Shown in pieces: positions 15,867 through 30,520 of a stretch of DNA of 64,000 bases. The notes beneath the pieces were generated by a model, which made no database searches, was not told where the DNA came from, and saw only the letters and a program-made list of their open reading frames with translations. This stretch comes from Chloroflexota bacterium (GTDB lineage: Bacteria > Chloroflexota > Dehalococcoidia > JACPQD01), in NCBI GenBank assembly GCA_016190665.1, contig JACPQD010000012.1, positions 1 through 64,000 of the forward strand, in the 5' to 3' direction. The translations under genes were made by a program, and so were the position numbers. How positions within the stretch are numbered: the stretch's first letter is position 1; each line of letters starts with the position of its first letter.

Positions 15867-18662
15867 CTATCTGGTCATCGCAGCGAGAGCAAGATAGGCT
15901 GGCCTCGTATTCCAGGTCCGAGAGAGGATGGCGTAGGCTGCTTTACCCCAGCGGTCATTAGGCTCAGCTACAGACGCATAATTCAGGTTCCAGATCATCA
16001 TCGGCCCGACATAGCCCTTCTCCCTGGCGATTTCGAAGCCGCGCCTCAGCCATTGCGCCTGCTCATCCTCGCTCACCTCTCCGGGGGCGTAGTCAGGCCA
16101 GGTATCTGCCGAGGAAGGCCACCCGAACTCCGTAAACCAGATTTGTTTGTCCGCGTCGCCGAACTCGACCATGATGTCTCGGATTTGCTCGAAGCGTCTG
16201 AAGAAGAAGCTCCAGTGTCCCTTGCGGCCCCCAGCGTCGGGATTAGGCTCCTCATCGGGCGCGTTGTGGCCGACCACGTTGGCATGGACGGCCACGGCGT
16301 CGCTATAGTCTTTCAGCCCCGCCTCGTACATCTGGCGCATAAAGACAACGTCGTCGTAGGCAATGTAGCCGTCGTTTACGCCAGTGGGGGTAAGGCCGCC
16401 GGAAAGCACGACCGTCTCAGGGTCGATGGCCTTTATCCGCTGATAAGCGGCCTTCAGCAATTCCAGATACTGGGTGGCGTTGAGGCGTCCCGGGCCTCCC
16501 CATTCGTAGTTCACGTTTTCTTCGTTCCAGATCTCGTAAGCCTGTACCTTTCTTGGGTGCCGCGAGGCTATGGCGCCGACGAAATCGGCGTAGTCCTGGG
16601 GATTCGCCGGGGGGCCAGGGAAATTGAAATCAGCATCAGCAGGCCTTGACCAATTGGGCGCTGTGACGATGCTGAGCAGAAGCCGGGCGCCGTGAGCCTG
16701 GGCGGTATTGACGATGGAGTCAATGTACTCCCAGTTGATTCTACCCCGCTGCGGCTCCACATCCTGCCATCGGACCTGGACTTTGGCCCAGTCTGCCTTA
16801 GCGTTCCTGAGCACGCGCAACGCCCGAGGAAAGTCATTGCCGGCATCGATGCACATGCCGAAGCCGACCCCGGGGTACTTTGGGCCGCCGGGCTCAGAGA
16901 CCGGCAAGGGAGAAGCTCTGCCCGGGCTCCTCGTGGGCGCTGATCGTGGACCGGAGGACGCCCTGAAATCCGAAAGGTTGATTACGAGGCGGCTCGCGTA
17001 ACGCGACTCCCCATCTCCCACTATCAATCGTACCTCGAGGGGACCAGCCGTGTCTGGCACGACCCATGTGGCGCGTCCGCTGCCTTGATCGGTGATGTCT
17101 CCTGCCACGGCCTCCCAACTTCCCTCAAAACGGCTCTCATTGGGCTTTACCACCTCCCGAAAGCCTTTGGTCTTGATCGTACTGAGGAGAGGCCACAGGC
17201 CGGCCTCTGCAATGTCGTCGCCCAATCCGTCCAGGACGATTCCCCCCAGCCTCAAGCGGTTTAGCACTTGCAGTTTGTGGGAGATGCTGAAGGAGTTCTC
17301 CAGCCAGAGGACTCGGGACCCTTCACTAGCCGGATAGATGAATGTGAGTGTATTCGTCTCCTCATTCCAGAAGGGGCCGGTGCTGCCCCTTTCATTCGCC
17401 AGCCTGGGGGCTACTAGAGCAACAGTCCTCCCAGACGCCGACGGAGACGAGCCTGCAATCTCTATCTGACCGAGCATTTGCAGCGCTTGACTCATGGCTA
17501 TCTCGGATATGCCATTCTTGCTTCTCTCATGGCTATAGGTGCTCAAGACTAGGTAGATCTTTCTGCGGTCCACTTGCTGGGCAGCCAGGGCCAGGGCCTC
17601 GTTCATCCGTTTGGCGTAAAGGGTCTGGTCTTTTTCTCCGGTCAGCCTGATGTAGTCCGCGTGCCTGCCCAACTCTCGCCAGTCATAGGCCCCGGTATCC
17701 AGCTTGCCCCGCACTTCTGTCGGCGGTGGCAGCGTCAGCGCCAGGGTTCTGTTTTCCCGGTGAAGCCTGGTCGCCAGGTCCGCCACGAAGCCGGTCCACT
17801 GATCGCGCAAGAGGGTGTCTATTCCCTGGTAGTCAAGATCGATGCCGTCGAACGATTTGCTCTTTACCAGGTCCAGTATAGCGGCCGCGTGGCGTTCGCG
17901 GAGAGAGTCGGAACGCAAGATCGTATCCAGCGGGTTGCTTGCTCCACCCTGAGCCCCGCCGCGAATGACGGGCGCCAGCGAATACTTCCCGGAATCGGGC
18001 GGCTTTTGTATCTCGCCAACCACCGAGCCGTCCATCCTCACGCTGTATCCGTCCGGATGAAGCAAGTCAACCAGTCCGTTGGCCTTGGGACTGAGCTTCG
18101 CTTGCCGGGGCAGACGCGCGGCGATCCGAGGGGAAGAATCGGTGGGGCGGACTACTATGAAATTAGCGGGGATGACGCTGGAGTCGGCAATGGCTGACTT
18201 GCCATCCTTTGAGACGGAAGCGGGGCCGATCCATTGCCACTTGCCCTCGTAGTAACGGTAGGCATCGGCGATATCTTCCGCCTGGAGCTTCTCCCTGAGG
18301 GGAACGGTGACTCTGGCAGCGGTCTCGGGTTTGCCCTGGACCTCGAAGCTGTAGAAGAGGCTCACAGCCGCCATGCTTGGAGGCAAGGTGGGCACCTTGT
18401 CCTCGATCCTGGCTCTTACCCTTATTCCGGAGTTTATGGCTGCCTGGTCGATGGCCAGGGAGAGACCCTCCGCCTGAGGCAGCTCTTTTTCCTGGACGGA
18501 AGTGGTCTTGATCGGACGGGAGGTGGAGCCGAAGGTAGAACTCAGGACGAAGGCCAGGAGTACAACTAGAACGATGACCAAGCAAACTGGCACAACGAGG
18601 ACAATGACGCGGCACCACGGAATTCCTCGCGGTTTTTGGTGGTCCTTCTGTTCTTCCTGCAC
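15867..18662 (-). CDS. membrane-anchored double glycosidase-like protein (GH18-like plus GH39-like)
   Basis: 931 residues. A membrane anchor spans about residues 17-40. Residues about 190-520 look like a GH18/YaaH-type barrel with F-D-G-I-D-L-D-Y-Q near residue 268; GH18 enzymes carry Glu where this has Gln, so this barrel is probably non-catalytic. A linker with a beta-rich segment follows. Residues about 600-931 are a second TIM barrel of clan GH-A, GH39-like: Y-E-I-W-N-E-E-N near residue 710 (acid/base Glu) and W-F-T-E-F-G-W near residue 842 (nucleophile Glu). It would act outside the membrane on a polysaccharide or peptidoglycan; the substrate is unknown. GTG start at 18662 after GGAGG. 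The gene stands between rsmD and rpoC. Confidence 0.78.
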   Translation of the reverse strand: MQEEQKDHQKPRGIPWCRVIVLVVPVCLVIVLVVLLAFVLSSTFGSTSRPIKTTSVQEKELPQAEGLSLAIDQAAINSGIRVRARIEDKVPTLPPSMAAVSLFYSFEVQGKPETAARVTVPLREKLQAEDIADAYRYYEGKWQWIGPASVSKDGKSAIADSSVIPANFIVVRPTDSSPRIAARLPRQAKLSPKANGLVDLLHPDGYSVRMDGSVVGEIQKPPDSGKYSLAPVIRGGAQGGASNPLDTILRSDSLRERHAAAILDLVKSKSFDGIDLDYQGIDTLLRDQWTGFVADLATRLHRENRTLALTLPPPTEVRGKLDTGAYDWRELGRHADYIRLTGEKDQTLYAKRMNEALALAAQQVDRRKIYLVLSTYSHERSKNGISEIAMSQALQMLGQIEIAGSSPSASGRTVALVAPRLANERGSTGPFWNEETNTLTFIYPASEGSRVLWLENSFSISHKLQVLNRLRLGGIVLDGLGDDIAEAGLWPLLSTIKTKGFREVVKPNESRFEGSWEAVAGDITDQGSGRATWVVPDTAGPLEVRLIVGDGESRYASRLVINLSDFRASSGPRSAPTRSPGRASPLPVSEPGGPKYPGVGFGMCIDAGNDFPRALRVLRNAKADWAKVQVRWQDVEPQRGRINWEYIDSIVNTAQAHGARLLLSIVTAPNWSRPADADFNFPGPPANPQDYADFVGAIASRHPRKVQAYEIWNEENVNYEWGGPGRLNATQYLELLKAAYQRIKAIDPETVVLSGGLTPTGVNDGYIAYDDVVFMRQMYEAGLKDYSDAVAVHANVVGHNAPDEEPNPDAGGRKGHWSFFFRRFEQIRDIMVEFGDADKQIWFTEFGWPSSADTWPDYAPGEVSEDEQAQWLRRGFEIAREKGYVGPMMIWNLNYASVAEPNDRWGKAAYAILSRTWNTRPAYLALAAMTR

Positions 18663-18798
18663 CTAGCCTCCTCTGGTGTCACCTCGCAAAGGGGCCAAGG
18701 AAACGTCACTCCTCTGCCCGTCCGGAAATTCTATCATAGCCCGCGCCGCTTGGCAAACGGGATGCCGAAGAGTTGGGCAGCAGGGCAGCGAGAATGGC

Positions 18799-18824
18799 AA
18801 AGCCAGGCCGTGGGGCCTGGCTTT
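18799..18824 (-). terminator. intrinsic terminator of rpoBC
   Basis: AAAGCCAGGCC (18799-18809) and GGCCTGGCTTT (18814-18824) form a perfect 11-bp stem with a 4-nt loop, about 30 bp after the rpoC stop on the minus strand. Confidence 0.8.
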
Positions 18825-18854
18825 AGGGTGCAGGTATGTGCGATGCCCAGCTGG

Positions 18855-22729
<3,875 letters not shown>

Positions 22730-22730
<1 letters not shown>

Positions 22731-25700
22731 TAGTCCCTCTCCTCTCGGGTTAGAGAAATCCCACCCAGATCGGGTTCCTCGACGCCTGTATCCTCAATGA
22801 AGGTGACTCTCTCTTCATCCTCTTTGAGGACTTCCACGGCCAGGCCGAGGCTCTGCAATTCCTTGACCAGTACCTTAAAGGACTCCGGAACACCGGGCTC
22901 CAGTATGTCGTCTCCCTTGATGATGGACTCGTAGGTCTTCACTCTGCCCACGACGTCATCGGACTTGACAGTGAGCATCTCCTGAAGTATGTGGGCGGCG
23001 CCATAGGCCTCCAGGGCCCATACTTCCATCTCGCCGAAACGCTGCCCGCCGAACTGGGCTTTCCCTCCCAGGGGTTGCCGCGTTATCAGCGAATATGGCC
23101 CGGTGGATCTGGCGTGCACCTTGTCCTCGACCAGGTGGATCAGCTTCATCATGTAAATGTAGCCCACCGTCACCGGCTGGTCGAAAGGTTCGCCGGTACG
23201 GCCGTCGCGCAAAGTGATCTTGCCCATGATAGGGGGCGCGATCCTCCTCTCGCTGAAGATCTGCTCTACCCTGGCATCGAGCTCGTCGGCGGACAGACCG
23301 GAGTCGGAGACGCCAACCTCGTTGAGCCAGAGGCGCAGGCAGGCTTCTCTAGCCGCGCCCGGGGTCTTTTCGGATAGAATGCTCTCCGCATCGAATCCAC
23401 GCTGGGCGAGCCATGCCTTCGCCTTTTCGGGATAGACGACAGGCTGGCCATCGTCGCCAGGGCTGAACTGGATGGCGCCGGACTTCCGCAGGATCCAGGC
23501 CCTGCCCAGGGCATCCTCAATGGAGCGGTCGTCGGCGCCATCGAAAACTGGAGAAAGGACCTTGAAGCCCAACTCTTTGGCTGCCCAGCCGAGGTGGGTC
23601 TCCAGAATTTGACCGATGTTCATTCGGGATGGAACGCCGATGGGGTTGAGGATGATGTCCACGGGCCGGCCGTCCGGAAGGAACGGCATATCCCCCACAG
23701 GAAGGATTCGAGCCACGACCCCCTTGTTGCCGTGGCGGCCCGCCATCTTGTCGCCTTCGGCGATCTTTCTCTTCTGCGCGACGCTCACGTGTACCAGCTC
23801 GTTTACTCCGGAGGGCAACTCGTCGTGGTTCTCCCTGGAGAATACCTTGACGTCGATCACCTTCCCCTGTTCCCCGTGGGGGACCCGGAGAGACGTATCC
23901 TTTACTTCGCGGGCCTTTTCACCGAAGATGGCGCGCAGCAGCTTCTCTTCAGCGGTAAGCTCCGTCTCGCCCTTGTGCGTAATCTTACCCACTAGGATGT
24001 CTCCAGGCCCCACCTCGGCGCCGACCCGGATAATACCCCTCTCGTCCAGATCGCGAAGGCTTTCTTCACCCACGTTAGGGATATCCCGCGTGATTTCCTC
24101 AGGGCCGAGTTTCGTCTCTCTGGCGGCTGTCTCGTGCTTCTCGATGTGTACGGACGAGAACCGGTCGTCACGGGCCAGAGCATCGCTGAGGATGATGGCA
24201 TCCTCGAAGTTGTATCCTTCCCAGCTCATGAAGGCGCACAGGACGTTGTGGCCCAGGGCCAGCTCACCATTGTCAGTTGAGGAACTGTCCGCTAAAGGCT
24301 GCCCGCGACGCACTTGATCGCCCTTGGAAATGATGGGTCGCTGGTTTATGCAAGTGCCTTGGTTGGACCGCACGAACTTCATAAGGGGGTAGTGATGCTC
24401 TTGCCCCTCCTCGTCCTTGACGGTAACTTCCGCGGCGTTGACGGCAGTCACCAGACCATCGCTCTCAGAGAAAACCACCTGTCCGCTGTCGATGGCCGCT
24501 TGTCGCTCCATTCCTGTGGCTACCAGCGGAGCATCGGGGTGGATGAGTGGCACCGCCTGCCGTTGCATGTTAGAGCCCATGAGAGCGCGGTTCGCATCAT
24601 CGTGCTCAAGAAAGGGAATGAGGGCCGTGGCCACGCTCACGACCTGCTTGGGCGAGACGTCCATATAGTCGATCTTCTCGGGCGCTTCGCTGAGCACGCG
24701 CTTCCCGTGTCGGACCTCGATCTTCTGCTCTACGAAGTGGCTATTCCCATCCAGCTTGGCGTTGGCCTGAGCTATTATGTAGTCCTCCTCCTCATCGGCG
24801 GAGAGGTATTCGATTTGCTCGGTCACGTACGGCTTGACCTTTATGGTTTGCGCAGGCAGGCTCGCCAGGGCTTTGGCCGCGTCGCGCGTTATGACGGCGC
24901 CGGCCTTCAACGATACCTTGTGTTGGTCATCTGCTACCGACTCGCGCAGGGTTTTGCCTACCAGGTCCTCGCTATCGTTAGGCAACTCGCGGACCACCTT
25001 GCGGTAAGGGCTTTCGATGAACCCGTACTCGTTGATCAAAGCATAGGTGGCGAGAGAGCCTATCAGGCCGATGTTGGGGCCCTCAGGGGTCTCAATGGGG
25101 CAGATTCGCCCGTAATGCGAGTGATGCACGTCGCGAACATCGAATCCGGCGCGATCGCGCGACAGCCCTCCGGGTCCAAGGGCGGAGAGACGCCGCTTAT
25201 GGGTCAGCTCGGCGAGGGGATTGGTCTGATCCATGAACTGGGATAGCTGGGAGCCTCCAAAGAACTCCTTTATGGCAGCCACTATGGGACGGATGTTGAT
25301 GAGCGCACTAGGCGTAGCTGTTTCCGTCTCGACGATGCTCATACGTTCCCTGACTACTCGTTCCATGCGCAGGAGGCCAATGCGGAACTGGTTCTGGATT
25401 AGCTCCCCTACTGCTCGCACACGTCTGTTCCCCAGGTGGTCGATGTCGTCAGGAACGTCCACGCCGTTGTTCACTTTGATGATGTGCTTTACAATCTCCA
25501 CCAGGTCCTCTTTGGAGAGGACTCTCTGCGTTTGGGACATATCCAGGTGCAGTCGCTTGTTCAGCTTGTAGCGGCCCACCTTGCCGAGATCGTAGCGACG
25601 GAAGTTGAAAAACAGGCCTTTAATCAGTGTGCGGGCATTGTCAACCGTCGGCGGGTCGCCCGGCCTGAGGCGCCTATAGAAATCTATAAGGGCTTCCTCC

Positions 25701-26425
25701 TCGCTGCGCACGGCAGGCTCACGATCGATGGTCGACCTGATGTAACGGTGGTCTGGAGAGTTGTCCACATCTGTGAACAGCTCCAGGATATGTTCGTCCG
25801 TCCCGTAACCGATAGCCCGCAGCAGGGTGGTGATGGGTACTTTGTGTTTCCGGTCCACCTTGACTGAAAGGACGTTCCTATTGCTGGTCTCGAATTCGAG
25901 CCAGGCGCCGCGGTTCGGTATCAGCTTGCCAAAGCAGAGCTCACGGCCGGTGGAGGGGTCTTCGTCGACGGTGAAATATACACCGGGGGAACGGACCAAC
26001 TGGCTGACGACCACTCTCTCGGCGCCGTTGATGACGAAAGTACCTTTGGAGGTCATGAGGGGGAAATCCCCCATGAAAATGTCCTGCTCTTTTAGCTCTC
26101 CAGTCTCCTTGATGAGTAGCTGGACCTTCACGCGTAGGGGAGCAGCATAGGTCATGTCGCGTTCGCGGCACTTGAACTCTGAATACTTTGGCTCACCGAA
26201 GCTATAGTCCAGGAAGCGCAACTCCATGCGACTCGCGGTGAAGTCCTGGATTGGTGAGACCTCATCGAAGAGCTCTTTCAGCCCCTCTTCCTGGAACCAC
26301 CGAAAGGAGTTGATCTGAACAGTAATAAGGTTTGGAACCTCGAGAACATCCGGGATTCTGGCGTAAGACTTTCTTGAAGTGAAGGGAGCGACCTTTCCTT
26401 CAGACGGACGGGAGGCGACGACCAT
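22730..26425 (-). CDS. rpoB: DNA-directed RNA polymerase subunit beta
   Basis: 1231 residues. Typical landmarks: [24 protein letters not shown] (rifampicin region), [17 protein letters not shown] and a C-terminal [16 protein letters not shown]. The ATG at 26425 follows AAAGGAGG by 7 nt. Upstream there is no rplK-rplA-rplJ-rplL cluster; instead a divergent two-component system begins 260 bp away, so rpoBC is its own transcription unit. Confidence 0.98.
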
Positions 26426-26539
26426 AGATATTCCTCCAAAAGGGATAACTACCCCACGGTTGTGACAGTGCGACCTTAGAAGACGCTAATAGGGGGAAGC
26501 AATGATCATAGGTTGCGGGGATTCTTGCATCAAACACTT

Positions 26540-26568
26540 AATATAACATCTCTGTAAGGGTTTGTCAA
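26540..26568 (-). promoter_or_regulatory. strong sigma70-type promoter of rpoBC
   Basis: On the minus strand a perfect TTGACA (26563-26568), a 17-bp spacer and TGtTATATT, an extended -10 (hexamer 26540-26545). The leader to the rpoB ATG is roughly 105-110 nt. This is the best consensus promoter in the window. Confidence 0.8.
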
Positions 26569-26684
26569 GTGCCACGGACGATTTTGCCGAAGCCTCTTTG
26601 CTGAGGTCAAGAAGATGTCTGGCGCAACGAGACTACATGTACTGCCCAAGGTTATGCTACTATTATGACAAAGAATTGAGCGCT

Positions 26685-27380
26685 ATGGTTAGAAATAAAA
26701 TTCTAATAGTGGAGGACGACCGAACTCTTCTCGGCGTCCTGAAATACAGCCTCATTAAGGAAGGCTTCGCAGTCTCAACCGCTGTTGATGGCGTCAAGGC
26801 AATAGAAACCGCCAGGCGCCAGAGGCCGGACCTCATCTTGCTCGACGTGATGCTTCCTGAGCTGGATGGCTTGGAGGTCTGTCGGACCCTGCGAAAAGAG
26901 ATGACCGCGCCGATTCTGATGCTTACTGCCAGGGCGGAGGAGATCGATAGGGTGGTTGGACTGGAGTTGGGGGCCGATGATTACCTGACGAAGCCCTTCA
27001 GCATGAGGGAACTCCTGGCACGCGTTAGGGCGATGCTGAGGCGCCGGGAACTCCTTGAAGAGGAAATGAGGAGCTCAAGCTCCCTCGTCAGGGCTGGCGA
27101 CATTGAACTGGACGCTGACCGCCATCTTGTCTCCGTCAAGGGGGCCGCGCTGACCTTGAGTCCAAAGGAGTTCGAGCTTTTAGCCTTCCTGATAAGAAAC
27201 CGCGGCCACGTATTCAACCGCGACCAACTCCTGGGGAAGATATGGGGATATGATTATTTCGGCGATTCCCGGACTGTGGACGTGCACATGAGGTGGCTGC
27301 GGAAGCATCTTGAGGCTGATCCAGCTCACCCTCAGCACCTTCTGACTGTAAGGGGCGTGGGGTACAAGTTTGAGGAGTGA
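26685..27380 (+). CDS. phoB: PhoB-type response regulator
   Basis: 231 residues, OmpR/PhoB class. The receiver has the acidic pocket (I-V-E-D-D), the phospho-acceptor Asp in [13 protein letters not shown] and T-K-P-F. The winged-helix DNA-binding half contains L-S-P-K-E-F-E-L-L and [16 protein letters not shown] take the ATG at 26685 as start ([12 protein letters not shown]); the frame extends to 26562 without homology. Its stop touches the kinase gene, and pstSCAB-phoU follows, so it is the likely phosphate-starvation regulator. The TTAAC boxes at 29163 are its expected targets. Confidence 0.88.
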   Translation: MVRNKILIVEDDRTLLGVLKYSLIKEGFAVSTAVDGVKAIETARRQRPDLILLDVMLPELDGLEVCRTLRKEMTAPILMLTARAEEIDRVVGLELGADDYLTKPFSMRELLARVRAMLRRRELLEEEMRSSSSLVRAGDIELDADRHLVSVKGAALTLSPKEFELLAFLIRNRGHVFNRDQLLGKIWGYDYFGDSRTVDVHMRWLRKHLEADPAHPQHLLTVRGVGYKFEE

Positions 27381-27382
27381 GG

Positions 27383-29149
27383 ATGTTCAGCAGCATCAGA
27401 TGGCGTACAAGCTTGGCGTTCACGTTGCTCCTGCTGTCGTCTTTGGCGCTGGCGAGCGGGTATCTGCTTCACTCCTTCAGTCAGAGCTATCTGGAAAACC
27501 TGGAGTCTCAGCTTATGACCCAGGCGTGGCTGGTGAGCGACAACGCGGCGCAGTATTTCGGCTCTCACGAGGACGAGGCTCTAAGGACTCTTGCGGAGAG
27601 ACTGGGGAAAGGCATCAGCGCTCGCGTCACTATGGTTCGCCGGGATGGCGTGGTGCTGGGTGACTCTGACGAGGACCCATCCATTATGGCCAACCACGCT
27701 GACAGACCGGAAGTGATAGACGCTCTTTCGCTGGGCAGGGGCGGCAGCGTCAGATACAGCCAGACGGTGGGCTATGACATCTTTTACGTGGCAGTGCCCG
27801 TAACCGTAAGTGGAGAGAAAGTCGGCGTCGCCCGCGTCTCGGTCCCGCTAACGGACATCAACGAGTCTCTGGGCCGTATCAGCAGAACGATATTTCTGGG
27901 GAGCTTGATTGCCGTTGCTGTTTGCGTCGTGGCTGTTCGTCTGGTATTCCGGGTAGCTCTAGCTCCGGTAAAGAGGCTGTCCCAGATGGCGAAGAAAATT
28001 GCGCAGGGCGAGCTGGACCAAGCGATAAGAGTCACAACAGGGGACGAGATCGGGGACCTGAGCAAGACCTTCAATCATATGGCGGCCAAACTTAAGGAGA
28101 CGGTAGACCGGATACGCGGGGAGCGGGACAGGCTGGAGATCATCCTTTCGAGAATGGCCGATGGCATTCTGATTCTAAACAGCGACCTCTCGATGGCGAG
28201 GGCGAACCCGGCGGCGGCCAGGATGCTGGGTATCTCCGCCGCTGACGTCTCCGGACACGGCTTTGTCGAGACTGTGCGGGACTACGAAGTAGATGAGATC
28301 GTACGCCGTTGTCTGAACATGAGGGTCCAACAGTCTGGGACGGTAGAGATCCTGCCTGGCAGATTGTGGCTTGGGGTCATCGCCACTCCCCTGGAAACCG
28401 AGGGGGGCTGTTTGGTTCTCTTGCAGGATCTCACTGAAGTCAGGCGTCTACAGATGATGCGGCGGGATTTCGTATCCAACATCTCCCATGAATTGCGTAC
28501 TCCTCTGGCCTCGCTCAAGGTCCTGGCGGAAACGCTTCAAGGAGGAGCCATCGAAGACCCAGAAGTGTGCAAGGATTTCCTGGGGAGGATGGACTACGAG
28601 GTGGACAAGCTAACGCAGATGGTCCAGGAGTTGGGTGACCTTTCTCAGATCGAGAGCGGAAAGGCGACTCTGGACCGGAGCGAGTTCAATATCGCCGACG
28701 CCGTCGAGAGAGTGGCCGAAAGGTTGAGACCCCAGGCCGACCGGGCTGGGCTTGTCTTGCGCATTGACTGCTCTGGCGGCTCTCCCCTTGTCTCTGCGGA
28801 TAGGTTTCGAGTCGAACAAGTGCTTATGAATCTCATTCACAATGCCATCAAGTTCACTCCTCCGGGAGGATGCGTCACTGTCTCTGTCTCGAAGAGTGGC
28901 AAGAAAGGCCAGGTTTCTATTGCGGACACTGGGGTTGGAATTCCCGCTGAGGACCTCCCGCGCATTTTTGAGCGCTTCTACAAGGCGGACAAAGCTCGCA
29001 CGGGCGGGGGGACCGGCCTGGGTCTGGCCATCGCCAAACATATCGTCGAAGCCCACGGTGGGAAGATCTGGGTGGAAAGTATCGAGGGTAGGGGCTCCAC
29101 TTTCAGCTTCGCTTTGCCGCTGGCGGAGGCTCCCGCCGCAGAGCTCTGA
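27383..29149 (+). CDS. phoR: PhoR-type sensor histidine kinase
   Basis: 588 residues. Membrane helix at about 9-29, extracytoplasmic sensor to about 165, second helix ([14 protein letters not shown]), HAMP, a PAS domain (about 255-350), HisKA with the phosphorylated His in [10 protein letters not shown], and a HATPase domain ([23 protein letters not shown]). The HAMP-PAS-HisKA order matches PhoR. The ATG at 27383 lies just after the phoB stop with GAGGAG 5 nt before it; a GTG at 27377 would overlap the stop. Confidence 0.88.
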   Translation: MFSSIRWRTSLAFTLLLLSSLALASGYLLHSFSQSYLENLESQLMTQAWLVSDNAAQYFGSHEDEALRTLAERLGKGISARVTMVRRDGVVLGDSDEDPSIMANHADRPEVIDALSLGRGGSVRYSQTVGYDIFYVAVPVTVSGEKVGVARVSVPLTDINESLGRISRTIFLGSLIAVAVCVVAVRLVFRVALAPVKRLSQMAKKIAQGELDQAIRVTTGDEIGDLSKTFNHMAAKLKETVDRIRGERDRLEIILSRMADGILILNSDLSMARANPAAARMLGISAADVSGHGFVETVRDYEVDEIVRRCLNMRVQQSGTVEILPGRLWLGVIATPLETEGGCLVLLQDLTEVRRLQMMRRDFVSNISHELRTPLASLKVLAETLQGGAIEDPEVCKDFLGRMDYEVDKLTQMVQELGDLSQIESGKATLDRSEFNIADAVERVAERLRPQADRAGLVLRIDCSGGSPLVSADRFRVEQVLMNLIHNAIKFTPPGGCVTVSVSKSGKKGQVSIADTGVGIPAEDLPRIFERFYKADKARTGGGTGLGLAIAKHIVEAHGGKIWVESIEGRGSTFSFALPLAEAPAAEL

Positions 29150-29162
29150 GCGCGGACCCACC

Positions 29163-29216
29163 TTAACCTAACGTTAACAAAGCCTTAAACTGACCTTAAA
29201 TGCCGGGACCTATGCT
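29163..29216 (+). promoter_or_regulatory. PHO box array and -10 of pstS
   Basis: Four direct repeats start at 29163 (TTAACC), 29174 (TTAACA), 29185 (TTAAAC) and 29196 (TTAAAT), exactly 11 bp apart. The hexamer TATGCT follows at 29211, 15 bp after the start of the last box. PhoB/PhoP regulators bind 11-bp direct repeats that replace the -35 element, so the site fits the adjacent PhoB. Confidence 0.8.
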
Positions 29217-29293
29217 GAAAGCAGAGAGGGTTAGTTTAGGGCTTATTTGCTGTATGGGCAGGGTATCATAATGAAAGTGAGGAGATGTTCACC

Positions 29294-30400
29294 ATGATGC
29301 CGAAGGCGAACCTTTTGGCCGCCATGGCAGTTTTTGCTTTTGCGCTGGCAGCCGCTTGTGCGCCGCAGGGTGCGCCTCCACCGGGCGCAACAAAGGCGCA
29401 GGCGCCAGCCGGCGCCTTGCTGCTCACCGGTGCGGGCGCTACATTTCCCTTCCCTCTCTACTCTCGCTGGTTCTTTGACTACGCCAAAGTTGATAGCTCG
29501 GCGCGCTTCAACTATCAATCTATCGGCTCGGGCGGAGGCATCAAGCAGGTGACGGAAAAGACGGTGGACTTCGGCGCTTCGGACGCGGTATTGGATCAGA
29601 GGCAGAAAGCGGCCGCTCCCGGTCTTCAGATGTTCCCCATGGTTGCCGGAGCCGTGGTGTTGGCTTACAACCTTAGGGATGCCGCGGGAACTGCGGCGCC
29701 GACCGGTCTCAAGCTCGCCCCGGATGTGGTTGCGGACATATTCCTGGGCAAGGTTACCAAGTGGAGCGACAGCCGCCTGACGGCCCTGAATCCGGACGTC
29801 AAGCTGCCCGATCAGAACATCGTCGTGGCGCACCGCTCCGACGGCTCCGGCACGACCTTTCTATTCGTGAGCTACCTCTCGCAAGTCAGCCCGGAATGGA
29901 AGAGCAAGGTGGGCGCCGGCACCTCCGTTGAATGGCCTGTCGGCCTGGGGGGCAAGGGGAATGAAGGCGTGACCGGCGTAATATCCCAGCAGCCGGGCAG
30001 CATCGGCTATATCGAGCTTGCCTATGCCAAGCAGACCAAGGTCCCCTACGCTTTCGTACGGAATGCGGCCGGCAAGTTCATCGAGCCGACTCTTGAGAGC
30101 ACAACCGCCGCTTCGGACGCCATGGCGGCCCAGATGCCCGAGGATATGGGGCAACTGCTAACCAATGCCCCGGGCGCTGATTCCTATTCGATAGCTGGCT
30201 ACACCTTCCTGCTCGTGTACCAGGATATGGCCGATTGCGCAAAGGCGGCGAGGCTAGCGGGGTTCATCAATTGGGCACTTAGCGAAGGGGACAAGTCAGC
30301 GAAAGAGCTGCACTACGCCCCGCTCGGAGCGTCTGTCAAGCAGAAGGTCTTGGCGCGCGTTGAGAAGCTGACCTGTGGTGGAGGCAAGCCGGCCCGCTAG
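29294..30400 (+). CDS. pstS: phosphate ABC transporter substrate-binding protein
   Basis: About 368 residues. Lipoprotein signal (A-M-A-V-F-A-F-A-L-A-A-A-C-A), short Pro/Ala linker, then the PstS fold: G-A-G-A-T-F-P-F-P-L-Y, Y-Q-S-I-G-S-G-G-G-I, F-G-A-S-D-A and the phosphate-contact loop R-S-D-G-S-G-T-T-F. Binds phosphate outside the membrane and delivers it to PstCA. GGAG (29281-29284) directly abuts an ATG at 29285, too close to use, so the ATG at 29294 (or 29297) is the likelier start. It heads the pst operon behind the PHO box. Confidence 0.94.
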   Translation: MMPKANLLAAMAVFAFALAAACAPQGAPPPGATKAQAPAGALLLTGAGATFPFPLYSRWFFDYAKVDSSARFNYQSIGSGGGIKQVTEKTVDFGASDAVLDQRQKAAAPGLQMFPMVAGAVVLAYNLRDAAGTAAPTGLKLAPDVVADIFLGKVTKWSDSRLTALNPDVKLPDQNIVVAHRSDGSGTTFLFVSYLSQVSPEWKSKVGAGTSVEWPVGLGGKGNEGVTGVISQQPGSIGYIELAYAKQTKVPYAFVRNAAGKFIEPTLESTTAASDAMAAQMPEDMGQLLTNAPGADSYSIAGYTFLLVYQDMADCAKAARLAGFINWALSEGDKSAKELHYAPLGASVKQKVLARVEKLTCGGGKPAR

Positions 30401-30520
30401 AGCCGGTCCACCAGCACTCGGCCGCTGGCTGACGGCTGGGAGGTGCACATCACATTCATCTGCAGGCGGGATGGGGGGAGTCCTTCCACCTCGCCTGTAA
30501 CGTTAGTCTAAGAGGAGGAA

